From Streptomyces sindenensis (GTDB lineage: Bacteria > Actinomycetota > Actinomycetes > Streptomycetales > Streptomycetaceae), in NCBI RefSeq assembly GCF_014649035.1, contig NZ_BMSG01000019.1:1-64000 (forward strand): a DNA stretch of 64,000 bases. Reading direction: 5' to 3'. The notes beneath the pieces are model-generated. The model ran no database searches. It saw nothing but the letters and a program-made list of their open reading frames with translations, and had not been told where the DNA came from. Positions 8,491 to 15,650 of this stretch are shown here, one piece after another. The translations under genes were made by a program, and so were the position numbers. Position 1 is the stretch's first letter, and each line of letters starts with the position of its first letter.

Positions 8491-9498
8491 ATGTCCACCG
8501 CACCCAACCGCCGCGCGGTAGCGGTGATCCTGCTGATCCCTCTGATGGTGACCTTCGCCCTCTGGGCCTTCGCCTGGCCCGCCGCCCGGGTCGCGCCGCG
8601 CGACCTCCCGGTCGGCGTGGCGGGCGCGGCGCCGGCCGCACAGCAACTGGAGCAGCGGTTCGAGCAGCGCGACGGCGCCTTCGAGGTGCACCGTTACGCC
8701 GACGAGGCCGCCGCCCGGGCCGCGATCGAGGACCGGGTCGTATACGGAGCGGTCGTCGCCACCCCGCAGGGGCCGCACCTGCTCACCGCGTCGGCGGCGA
8801 GCCCGGTCGTCTCCCAGCTGCTGCGCGAGGCCGTGACCGCGTCCGCCCCGGAGGGCACGCGGGTCGAGGTCACCGATGTGGTCGCCGCACCGGCCGGGGA
8901 CCCGCGCGGCAGCGCGCTCGGCGCGAGCGTCCTGCCCTTGGCCCTGGCGGGAATGGCCGCCGGAGCCGTCGTCACCCTTATGGGGTTGCGCGGGGCGCGC
9001 GGCGCGTTGACCCTGCTGGCGGCATCCGCACTGGTGGGGCTCGCCGCCACGGCCGTGACCCACAGCTGGCTGGGCGTGATCACGGGCGACTGGTGGACGG
9101 AGGCGGGAGTGCTCGCACTCACCGTGCTGGCCATCGGCTCGGCGGTGGCGGGACTCGCCGCCCTGTTCGGACAGCGCGGTATCGGACTCGGCGCCCTGCT
9201 GATGGTCCTGCTGGGCAACTCCTTCTCCGGGGTCACCAGCGCACCGCACCTGCTGCCCGAGCCCGTCGGGACGATCGGTCAGTGGCTGCCGCCGGGCGCG
9301 GGCGGCTCCCTGCTCCGCTCGGTCGCCTTCTTCGACGGGAGCGCGGCGGGCGGGCCCCTCCTGACGCTTTCGCTGTGGTCGGCCCTGGGACTGGCGACGG
9401 TGCTGCTCGCCCGGCGGACGCCGAAGCCCGTCGAACCGGCCCTCACCGAGCCCGCCGAGCCCGCCGATCCGGCCCGGGAGTCGGCCCTGGCCGGCTGA
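8491..9498 (+). CDS. multi-pass membrane protein, ABC-2/YhgE-like
   Basis: A 335-residue protein with one N-terminal transmembrane segment (about 10-30), an extracytoplasmic domain of about 130 residues, then five or six transmembrane helices and a Pro/Glu-rich tail. This topology matches YhgE/Pip-type or ABC-2 permease-like exporter proteins. No ATPase is adjacent. As the divergent partner of a TetR regulator it is a plausible efflux component, but the substrate is unknown. The ATG at 8491 is the first sensible start after the operator region. Confidence 0.7.
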   Translation: MSTAPNRRAVAVILLIPLMVTFALWAFAWPAARVAPRDLPVGVAGAAPAAQQLEQRFEQRDGAFEVHRYADEAAARAAIEDRVVYGAVVATPQGPHLLTASAASPVVSQLLREAVTASAPEGTRVEVTDVVAAPAGDPRGSALGASVLPLALAGMAAGAVVTLMGLRGARGALTLLAASALVGLAATAVTHSWLGVITGDWWTEAGVLALTVLAIGSAVAGLAALFGQRGIGLGALLMVLLGNSFSGVTSAPHLLPEPVGTIGQWLPPGAGGSLLRSVAFFDGSAAGGPLLTLSLWSALGLATVLLARRTPKPVEPALTEPAEPADPARESALAG

Positions 9499-9518
9499 AC
9501 AGCGGGCCTGGCGCGCCG

Positions 9519-9554
9519 AGCCGGGTGCCCCTCCGCAGGGAGGGGCACCCGGCT
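9519..9554. terminator. 16-bp-stem hairpin terminator
   Basis: Arms 9519-9534 and 9539-9554 (left begins AGCCGGGTGCC) are perfect inverted repeats with a 4-nt loop GCAG. The hairpin lies between the membrane-protein stop (9498) and the convergent antitoxin end (9618), so it can act in both directions. Confidence 0.85.
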
Positions 9555-9617
9555 TCGTGCTGTGCGGTCAGGTCGCGGTCCCGGGCGTCCGGGCGGGGGT
9601 TCCGTCCGGTCGGAGCG

Positions 9618-9920
9618 TCAGCCATCCCGGCCGTTGCCGTCACCATGGCCGCCGTGAGGGCGGTGCTCGGCGGCGATGCCGAACCTGCGCCGTTCGCCCT
9701 GAGCGGAGGGCGCGGAGCCGATCGAGGAGACCGAGCTGATCACCTCTTCCTCGGCCGCGGACTCCTCCGCTTCGAGTCGTTGCAGGTCAGCGGAGGAGAC
9801 CAGCGCGATGAGCGGCTTGCCGTGCCGGGTCACCACGACGCGTTCACCGCCGTAGACGACGCGGTTGATCAGTTCGGCGAGCTCCGCCCGTGCTTGCGTC
9901 ACCGGAATCTCGTAGGCCAT
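9618..9920 (-). CDS. solitary Phd/YefM-family antitoxin
   Basis: A 100-residue protein starting AYEIPVTQARAELAELINR, the classic Phd/YefM DNA-binding N-terminus, with ERVVVTRHGKPLIALV following. The C-terminal half is acidic then Arg/Gly/His-rich and probably disordered, as in antitoxins. No toxin gene is present: downstream is a terminator and a convergent gene. Upstream starts at 9929 and 9932 are possible; 9920 gives the usual family N-terminus. It is divergent from a ClpP paralogue with an operator-like repeat between them. Confidence 0.85.
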   Translation of the reverse strand: MAYEIPVTQARAELAELINRVVYGGERVVVTRHGKPLIALVSSADLQRLEAEESAAEEEVISSVSSIGSAPSAQGERRRFGIAAEHRPHGGHGDGNGRDG

Positions 9921-9939
9921 AGTCACCATCATAACCTTC

Positions 9940-9954
9940 TGTACGTCCTGTACA
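9940..9954. promoter_or_regulatory. TGTACA-type operator between antitoxin and clpP
   Basis: TGTAC (9940-9944) and GTACA (9950-9954) form an inverted repeat, and 9949-9954 is the exact hexamer TGTACA. The YefM antitoxin of E. coli recognises TGTACA cores, so the adjacent antitoxin probably binds here. The site is 20 bp from the antitoxin ATG and 59 bp from the clpP ATG, placed to regulate both. Confidence 0.65.
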
Positions 9955-10012
9955 TTTTTTACGGATGGCCGGACGCCCAGCCGGATGGTCAGCTCCAGGA
10001 GAGAGGCACGCC

Positions 10013-10618
10013 ATGATCCGCCCCGCCGCCCGCTATGTCCTTCCCGAGTTCACCGAGCGCACCGCGACCGGGACCCGGACGCAGGACCCGTACTCGAAGC
10101 TGCTGTCCGAGCGGATCGTCTTCCTCGGGAGCCCGATCGACGACACCGCCGCGGGCGATCTCGTCGCCCAGCTCATGTATCTGGAGCACGCGGATCCGGA
10201 CCGGCCCGTGTCGCTGTACATCAACTCCCCCGGCGGTTCGTTCCAGGCGATGGCGGCGGTCTACGACACGATGCAGTTCCTGACCTGCGAGGTGGAGACC
10301 TTCTGCCTGGGGCAGACCGGCTCCTACGCGGCGGCTCTGCTGGCGGCCGGGGCGAAGGGGCGGCGACATGCGCTGCCCGGCGCGCGGGTAGTCATCCAAC
10401 AGCCCGCACTGGAGGAGCCGATGCGGGGCCAGCCGTCCGACCTGGAGATCCACGCGCGCGAACTGGTGCGCACCCGCGAGATGTTCGCGGCCATGCTGGT
10501 CCGGCACACGGGCCGGACCGCGGAGCAGATCACCGCCGACATCGAGCGCGACACCATCCTCGACGCGAAGGCCGCCCTTGCCCACGGGCTGGTCGACCAC
10601 GTCGTGGAGAACCGCTGA
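10013..10618 (+). CDS. ClpP-family protease paralogue lacking the catalytic histidine
   Basis: A 201-residue protein with the ClpP fold (SLYINSPGGS, DTMQFL, LEIHARELVRTREM, HGLVDHVV). The nucleophile Ser104 is present in GQTGSYAAA and Asp180 in IERDTILD. The position normally occupied by His in RVMIHQP is Gln129 (RVVIQQP; codon CAA), so the triad is broken. It may be an inactive or regulatory ring partner. The ATG at 10013 follows GGAGAG. It is divergent from a solitary YefM-like antitoxin and followed by a small unknown gene. Confidence 0.88.
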   Translation: MIRPAARYVLPEFTERTATGTRTQDPYSKLLSERIVFLGSPIDDTAAGDLVAQLMYLEHADPDRPVSLYINSPGGSFQAMAAVYDTMQFLTCEVETFCLGQTGSYAAALLAAGAKGRRHALPGARVVIQQPALEEPMRGQPSDLEIHARELVRTREMFAAMLVRHTGRTAEQITADIERDTILDAKAALAHGLVDHVVENR

Positions 10619-10671
10619 CCCACCCGGGGCCGCCGTCCGACCGGCGCCGCACGACGCGAGGTGAAACGCCG

Positions 10672-10992
10672 ATGGAGCCACCCGAGTTCCCGCCCCTGCC
10701 CGCGCTGACCCGCGCCGAGGGCGAGTTCGTCGACCGCTATCTGGCCGTGCTCGACCAGGTGGGCCGGATCAACCCGGCGCACGGCGGCGACACCTACAGC
10801 GCGCTGCGGGCCGCCCAGGCCCTGGCCTCCGGGGCGGCGGCCCTGCGCGACGCCCTGGCCCTGATGCACGAGCGCGGCGAGTCACGGCTGCACGCGGCCA
10901 CCCTGGCCCGGGCCCTGCGCGTCCTGGACGGGGAGCGCCGGGCGGGGCGGGTCGCGATGCCTCCACCGGCGGACCGGCCGCCGGTGAACTGA
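10672..10992 (+). CDS. small hypothetical protein downstream of clpP
   Basis: A 106-residue protein that I do not recognise. It has a proline-rich start (EPPEFPPLPAL), then long amphipathic helices rich in Ala, Leu and Arg, and a proline-rich end. There is no signal peptide, transmembrane segment or cysteine. A ribosome site (GAGGTGAA) precedes the ATG at 10672, and the gene lies 53 bp after the ClpP paralogue, so the two probably form one transcript. Confidence 0.65.
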   Translation: MEPPEFPPLPALTRAEGEFVDRYLAVLDQVGRINPAHGGDTYSALRAAQALASGAAALRDALALMHERGESRLHAATLARALRVLDGERRAGRVAMPPPADRPPVN

Positions 10993-11362
10993 CGGCTGGT
11001 GAACTGACCCGCCCCGCGCGCCGGGAGCGCCTTACGGGAGTGAACCGGTCGGCACGCCGCACGACACGCCCGATCCGTCGATCAATTCTTCTCGCTCGTT
11101 CGGCGTAGGAGATCACCCGCGCGAGCGACGGCCCAACTTGCGTTCACAGCGCGACCCGTACTCGAAATACGTCCTTTCGTCCCTGGTGCGAGGGGGGTGC
11201 GCCCGGCTCGTGGGCGAGCGCGAATCCGGCCTGTCCACCTGAATGGATCAGTGGTGAGGAGACTCACAAATCGCCGTTTCAGCTCGGAAATCCGGCACGG
11301 AGTGCGTCAAGATCCCTGGGACGACAAGCCCCCGCCGCCGCGGCGGGGCGGTCCGGGCGGAC
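10993..11362. other. gene-free leader/promoter region before the riboswitch
   Basis: I see no convincing gene here. The segment is less GC-rich in places (around 11080-11100 and 11260-11290), as promoters are here. A GC-rich hairpin CCCCGCCG / CGGCGGGG (11330-11337 and 11341-11348) lies just before the riboswitch. The promoter and transcription start for the P60 hydrolase probably fall here; no single -10/-35 pair stands out. Confidence 0.5.
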
Positions 11363-11540
11363 GCCGAGTCCTGCCGCCGCCCGGATGACTGGTCGACAGA
11401 AGTGGATCGGCAGGAGTGGAGGACCCGAGCACAACGGGCCGACCGGGAGACCGGGAAGCCCTCGGGGTGAAGCCGCGACGCGGCCGGGCAACTTCGCCAG
11501 CCCGAACCCGACAGGTCATCCTTCACAGGCGGCTGACGAA
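11363..11540 (+). promoter_or_regulatory. ydaO/yuaA-type c-di-AMP riboswitch
   Basis: The segment contains the conserved blocks of actinobacterial ydaO leaders: GTCGACAGAAGTGGATCGG, then GGAGGACCC, GGGTGAAGCCGC, CCGGGCAACTTCGCCAGCCC, GAACCCGACAGGTCATCC and CAGGCGGCTGACGAAGG. GAGTCCTGCCG near the 5' end can pair with CGGCAGGA. It ends about 10 bp before the start of an NlpC/P60 hydrolase. ydaO RNAs bind c-di-AMP and usually turn genes off; in Streptomyces they often precede cell-wall hydrolases such as RpfA. Boundaries are approximate. Confidence 0.88.
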
Positions 11541-11549
11541 GGGTTGCGC

Positions 11550-12023
11550 ATGTCTGCGCAGGTTCATGTCCCGTCTCTGTTCGCCCGGGTCGGTACGGCT
11601 TCGGCGCTCACCCTGGCCGTGACGTCCTCGATGCTGGCGCCCGGTCTGGTGAGTGATGCCGAGGCCGCCACCGCCCACTCGACGAAGGCCCTGAAGGTCG
11701 CCGCGTCGAAGAAGGGCGCCCCCTACAGGTACGGAGCGGCGGGCCCCAGCCGCTTCGACTGTTCGGGGCTGACGCTCTACTCGTTCAAGAAGGCCGGCAA
11801 GAAGCTCCCCCGCACGGCCCAGCAGCAGTACAACAAGACCCGCCACATCGCGAAGTCGCAGCGTAAACGCGGCGACCTCGTCTTCTTCCATTCGGGGCGC
11901 AGCGTCTACCACGTGGGCATCTACGCCGGGTCCGGGAAGATCTGGCACTCCCCCAAATCGGGGGACGTGGTGCGACTGGCGAAAATCTGGTCCAAGAGCG
12001 TCTGGTACGGACGGGTCCGCTGA
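11550..12023 (+). CDS. secreted NlpC/P60 peptidoglycan endopeptidase
   Basis: A 157-residue secreted protein. Residues 1-40 form a signal peptide ending near DAEAA. The rest is an NlpC/P60 domain with Cys71 (RFDCSGL), His121 (VYHVGIY) and His133 as the catalytic Cys-His-His set. Such enzymes cleave peptide cross-links in peptidoglycan. The ATG at 11550 follows the riboswitch closely; c-di-AMP is expected to limit its expression. No cell-wall-binding domain is present. Confidence 0.92.
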   Translation: MSAQVHVPSLFARVGTASALTLAVTSSMLAPGLVSDAEAATAHSTKALKVAASKKGAPYRYGAAGPSRFDCSGLTLYSFKKAGKKLPRTAQQQYNKTRHIAKSQRKRGDLVFFHSGRSVYHVGIYAGSGKIWHSPKSGDVVRLAKIWSKSVWYGRVR

Positions 12024-12104
12024 CCCACCGGCCGGACGCTCTCTCCTTGCGGGCCCCGCCCCTGCCGCCCTGCCCCGCGGCACCGCCCCTGCCGCGCGCC
12101 GGCC

Positions 12105-12761
12105 TCAGCGCAGCAGCGGGCCGGTGACCAGGGCGAGCCCCAGTCCGGTGAGCGCCACCCCGCTGCCGCCCTCGATCGCGCGGGCGGTGCGCGGGCGGCG
12201 CAGCCACCGGCCCAACCGGTCCACCAGCAGGGCGACGGCCGGGAACCAGATCAGCGCCAGCACCACGACCAGGGCCGCGAGCAACAGGGTCCGGGGCAGC
12301 GGCGGCTGACCGTCGGGCACGAACTGCGGCAGCAGGCTGAGGAAGAGCACCGGGGCCTTCGGGTTGAGCGCGTTCGTCAGGAATCCCTGGCGCAGCGCGC
12401 GCCCGAACTCCCTGGGAGCGGGCCGCTCGGGATCGCCGTCCGGGGCACCGGACGGCGGGCCCGAGCCGTCCCGCGCCCGGCGGCGCATCGCGTACAGCGC
12501 GCTGAGCCCGAGGTAGAGGACGTACGCGCCGCCGAGCAGTTGGACGGTACGGAAGAGCACCGGCACCGTCACCAGCACCGCGGCGAGTCCGGCGACCGCG
12601 AGCGCGGTGTGCACGAGCAGTCCCCCGGCGACGCCGACCGCCGAGGCCAGGCCCGCGGTGCGGGAGGCCAGGGCGTTGCGTACGACGACGGTGAAGTCGG
12701 CGCCGGGCAGCGCGACCATACCGGCGGCGACCCCCGTGAAGGCGATGAGTTGTGCGTCCAT
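12105..12761 (-). CDS. LysE/RhtB-family amino-acid exporter
   Basis: A 218-residue inner-membrane protein with about six transmembrane segments. It has the LysE-family N-terminal pattern (FTGVAAGMVALPGADFTVVVRNAL) and the GFLTNALNPKAPVLFLSLLPQF motif. Substrates of the family are basic amino acids, homoserine or threonine; the exact one is unknown. I chose the ATG at 12761 with AGGGTGG upstream; an in-frame GTG lies at 12770. It is divergent from a LysR regulator, like the lysG-lysE arrangement. Confidence 0.88.
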   Translation of the reverse strand: MDAQLIAFTGVAAGMVALPGADFTVVVRNALASRTAGLASAVGVAGGLLVHTALAVAGLAAVLVTVPVLFRTVQLLGGAYVLYLGLSALYAMRRRARDGSGPPSGAPDGDPERPAPREFGRALRQGFLTNALNPKAPVLFLSLLPQFVPDGQPPLPRTLLLAALVVVLALIWFPAVALLVDRLGRWLRRPRTARAIEGGSGVALTGLGLALVTGPLLR

Positions 12762-12785
12762 GGGGTCCACCCTGGACCTGCGGAG

Positions 12786-12826
12786 CCTTTAGCGTGTACT
12801 TGCAATCTTCTGGGTCTGCCTAAAGG
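12786..12826. promoter_or_regulatory. inverted repeat in the LysE/LysR divergent promoter
   Basis: CCTTTAG (12786-12792) and CTAAAGG (12820-12826) are exact reverse complements 27 bp apart, filling the 74-bp gap between the divergent starts. LysR regulators usually bind such gaps next to their own gene, so this is a candidate binding region. There is no T-N11-A core in the arms. Confidence 0.4.
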
Positions 12827-12835
12827 AACGCTTTC

Positions 12836-13777
12836 ATGTACGACCCGACACGGCTCGCGGCGCTCGTGGCGGTCGCGGAGGCCGGATCGATCACCCGGGC
12901 CGCCGCCCGCCTCGGCTACACCGCGCCCGCGCTCTCGCAGCAGCTGGCCAAGCTGGAGCGGGAGGCGGGGGCGGCGCTGCTGGTACGCCACCATCGCGGG
13001 GCGCGGCTGACGGCGGCGGGCGAACTGCTGGCGGGCCGGGCCCGCCGGGTCCTCGACGAACTGGACCAGGCGCGGCACGAGCTGGCGCAACTGGCCGGGC
13101 TGTCGGGCGGCAGGCTGCGGGTGGGGACGTTCACGACGGCGGGGATCCATCTGCTGCCGCCCATTCTGAGCGCCTTCCGGCGGGCCCACCCCGAGGTGGA
13201 GCTGGCCGTCGCCGACCAGGAACCGCCCGGCGGTATCGCCGCCGTGGCCGCGGGCGAGGTGGACCTCGCCCTGACCCACGCCTATGAACCGGGGGCGGTC
13301 GGGCCTCCGCCCGCGGGCGTGTTCGTCGATCCCCTCCTGGTCGAGGAGCTGGTGCTGGTCACGTCGGTGGGGCACCGGCTCGCCGAGGGCACCGGGCGGC
13401 TGCCGGTCGGTGAGCTGGCGGGGCGGCCGTTGATCAGCAGTGCGCCGACCCATCCGCCCCGGCGCGGGGTCGAGAACGCCCTCGCGGAGGTGGGGGCGAC
13501 GCCCGCGGTGATCTGCGAGTCACCCGGATACGCGCTGGTGTGCGCGCTGGTCAGCGCGGGGCTCGGCGTGGCGGTGGTGCCGGAGATGGTCGCCTCGATG
13601 GCGGCGGCACCGCTGTCCGTACGGCGGCTGGAGCCGGCGTCGTTCCGCCGGACGATCTCGGTGGTGCACCGGGGTGACCGGTCGAGCCCGGCCGCCGCGA
13701 CCCTGCTCGCGCTGTTGCGCAGCGGCTTCGGCCGCGGGGGCACGGCCCCGGGGACGAACCGGGCTCCGGCGGGCTGA
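12836..13777 (+). CDS. LysR-family transcriptional regulator
   Basis: A 313-residue regulator with the LysR winged helix-turn-helix at 5-60 (LVAVAEAGSITRAAARLGYTAPALSQQLAKLE) and a periplasmic-binding-protein-like effector domain from about residue 90. The C-terminal 15 residues are low complexity. It is divergent from the LysE-type exporter and probably activates it in response to the exported amino acid. A strong hairpin follows the stop. Confidence 0.9.
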   Translation: MYDPTRLAALVAVAEAGSITRAAARLGYTAPALSQQLAKLEREAGAALLVRHHRGARLTAAGELLAGRARRVLDELDQARHELAQLAGLSGGRLRVGTFTTAGIHLLPPILSAFRRAHPEVELAVADQEPPGGIAAVAAGEVDLALTHAYEPGAVGPPPAGVFVDPLLVEELVLVTSVGHRLAEGTGRLPVGELAGRPLISSAPTHPPRRGVENALAEVGATPAVICESPGYALVCALVSAGLGVAVVPEMVASMAAAPLSVRRLEPASFRRTISVVHRGDRSSPAAATLLALLRSGFGRGGTAPGTNRAPAG

Positions 13778-13830
13778 CCGGGGCGGATCCTGGCGGCCCG
13801 ACCGGGTCGGCCCGGCAGGATCCGGCCCGG
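13778..13830. terminator. long hairpin between convergent LysR and ATPase genes
   Basis: CCGGG-G-CGGATCCTG (13778-13792) pairs with CAGGATCCG-G-CCCGG (13816-13830), with only one non-Watson-Crick position. The loop contains a smaller CCGACC/GGTCGG stem. It starts at the LysR stop and ends 4 bp before the ATPase stop at 13834, so it can act bidirectionally. Confidence 0.8.
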
Positions 13831-13833
13831 CTG

Positions 13834-14265
13834 TCAGTTCTGGACCGTGACGACCCAGGGCAGCGCGATCCAGACCGTCTTGCCGCCCTCGGCGGTCGGG
13901 GTGACCTGGAGCCGTCCGCCGCGCTCCTTGGCCAGCATCCGGATGATGACCATGCCCCGACCGTTGTCCTGCCGTACGGCGGCGGGCAGCTTCTGGGGCC
14001 ACCGGGGGTGACTGTCCGTGACGCCGAGATACAGCTCCTCGTCGCGTTCGAGGCGCAGGTCCACGGTGAAGGTGGGCGACTGGCCGAACGTGTGCTGCAC
14101 GGCGTTGGTGGCCAGCTCCGAGACGATCAGCCGGATCGTGTCGGCGAACTCGCTGTCGTCGGGCATCCCCCACCCGGCCAGGGTCTTTGCGACATGTCTG
14201 CGGGCCGCGGAGACCGAGACCGGATCGCTCGGCAGAGTGACGGTTGCTTCCTGATGGTCCGCCAT
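13834..14265 (-). CDS. RsbW-like ATP-binding protein (anti-sigma-type ATPase)
   Basis: A 143-residue HATPase_c protein of the kind paired with XRE/DUF397 genes in Streptomyces. The N box (IVSELATNAVQHTF), DSHPRWP and the G1-like NGRGMVIIR motif are visible. Homologues are thought to act as protein kinases or anti-sigma-like switches; partners here are unknown. I chose the ATG at 14265 (ADHQEATVTLPSDP, the family start). An upstream ATG at 14337 has a better AGGGAG site and would add 24 residues. It is divergent from the XRE gene. Confidence 0.82.
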   Translation of the reverse strand: MADHQEATVTLPSDPVSVSAARRHVAKTLAGWGMPDDSEFADTIRLIVSELATNAVQHTFGQSPTFTVDLRLERDEELYLGVTDSHPRWPQKLPAAVRQDNGRGMVIIRMLAKERGGRLQVTPTAEGGKTVWIALPWVVTVQN

Positions 14266-14500
14266 GGCGACACCGCCCCTTTCCCGCCCCGGGCGACCGA
14301 CGGCCGGCCGGGATTGTGCTTCGCGCCAGAGTGCCATTGATGCAGCTCCCTGTAACGGCGTTCGGCCAAGATATGCATATATCTGTCGCTCGAAGCGGTG
14401 AATTCGGGACCCGTACGGCGTGGACGGACGGCACACTGGCCCCTCTGCGGGCCGGTCCCGGCGACGGTCCGGCCCCTCCCGACAGCGTAAGGAGACCGGC

Positions 14501-15367
14501 ATGCTGCACGGCCCCGTCGTCCGGCGGCGCAAGCTCGGTGAGGAGCTGCGGAGCCTGCGCCACGCCTCCGGGATGACCAGCCGGGAGGCGGCACGGCTGC
14601 TCGGCTGGCACCAGTCGAAGGTGAGCCGCATCGAGACCGGCGCGAGCGGGGTGACCCCCGCGGACGTCTCGCGGCTGCTGGACGTCTACGCGGTGCGCGA
14701 CCCCCAGTTGCGCTCCCTGCTCGAAGTCCTCGCGGGGTCGGCGGGCGGCGGCGGATCGGGCTGGTGGCACGCCTACCGGGGGCTGATCCCGCCGCAGTAC
14801 CGCGACTTCATCAGCCTGAAGTCGCAGGCCGCCGCGGTCCGGACGCTGGAGACCTCGGTGGTGCCGGGGCTGCTCCAGACCGCCGGGTACGCGCGTGCCG
14901 TGACCCGTGCCTCGCTGGACGGGTTACCGGACGGCCGGCTCGACTCGCTGGTCGAGGTCCGGCTGACCCGCCAGCGGGTGCTGCGCGCGAGCCCACCGCT
15001 GGAGTTCACGGCGGTGCTGGACGAGGCGGTGCTCCATCGCGAGGTGGGCGGGCCCGAGGTGATGCGCGACCAGTTGGAGCATCTGACCCAGGTGTCGCAC
15101 CTTCCGCACGTGCGACTGCAGTTGCTGCCGTTCTCGGTGGGCGGGTACATCGGACTCACCGGCCCTTTCGTCATCTTCTCCTTTCCGAACATTTCTGATC
15201 TGGATGTGGTCGTTCTTGACCACTTGACGAGTAGCCTCTATCTGGAGCGGAGAGAAGACCTTGAGGCGTACAGCTCGGCCTTCCGTACCTTGCAGGCGCA
15301 CGCGCTGTCGCCCGAACGCTCGCTGGACCTCATGACCGAGATCGGACGTAGCTTCAGACGCAGCTGA
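14501..15367 (+). CDS. XRE-family regulator with DUF5753 (WhiJ-like)
   Basis: A 288-residue protein. A helix-turn-helix lies at about 11-66 (LGEELRSLRHASGMTSREAARLLGWHQSKVSRIE, split here only by reading). The following DUF5753 domain starts at GWWHAYRGLIPPQYRDFI. The ATG at 14501 is preceded by AAGGAG. With the divergent ATPase and the following DUF397 gene it forms the trio repeated many times in Streptomyces genomes, where members affect development and antibiotic production. Confidence 0.9.
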   Translation: MLHGPVVRRRKLGEELRSLRHASGMTSREAARLLGWHQSKVSRIETGASGVTPADVSRLLDVYAVRDPQLRSLLEVLAGSAGGGGSGWWHAYRGLIPPQYRDFISLKSQAAAVRTLETSVVPGLLQTAGYARAVTRASLDGLPDGRLDSLVEVRLTRQRVLRASPPLEFTAVLDEAVLHREVGGPEVMRDQLEHLTQVSHLPHVRLQLLPFSVGGYIGLTGPFVIFSFPNISDLDVVVLDHLTSSLYLERREDLEAYSSAFRTLQAHALSPERSLDLMTEIGRSFRRS

Positions 15368-15377
15368 GGGGGCCGTC

Positions 15378-15650
15378 ATGTCAGACCGGCACACACCGCC
15401 CGGCACACCACCGCCATCGCCGCCACCCCCGCCGTCACTGCCACCGCCGTCCGCCCTTCAGTGGCGGCGCAGCAGCCGGTCGACCGGGATGAACAACTGC
15501 GTGGAGACAGCACGGCTTCGCGGCGCGCTCCTCGCCGTACGCGACTCCAAGGACGTGGACCGGCCGCCGCTGCGGTTCTCGGCGGCGGCCTGGACCGCCT
15601 TCGTGGACGGGCTCGGTCCGGACGGAGCCCGCCCGCGGCACCTCAGCTGA
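15378..15650 (+). CDS. DUF397 small protein with a polyproline N-terminus
   Basis: A 90-residue protein. Residues 28-80 match DUF397 (LQWRRSSRSTGMNNCVETAR, VRDSKD, LRFSAAAWTAFVDGL). Residues 5-25 are an unusual tract with runs of 3 and 5 prolines, not normally part of the domain. DUF397 proteins work with the adjacent XRE regulator, and some pairs have been described as antitoxin/toxin-like. It starts 10 bp after the XRE stop, and its last 8 bp overlap the convergent bioF end. Confidence 0.88.
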   Translation: MSDRHTPPGTPPPSPPPPPSLPPPSALQWRRSSRSTGMNNCVETARLRGALLAVRDSKDVDRPPLRFSAAAWTAFVDGLGPDGARPRHLS

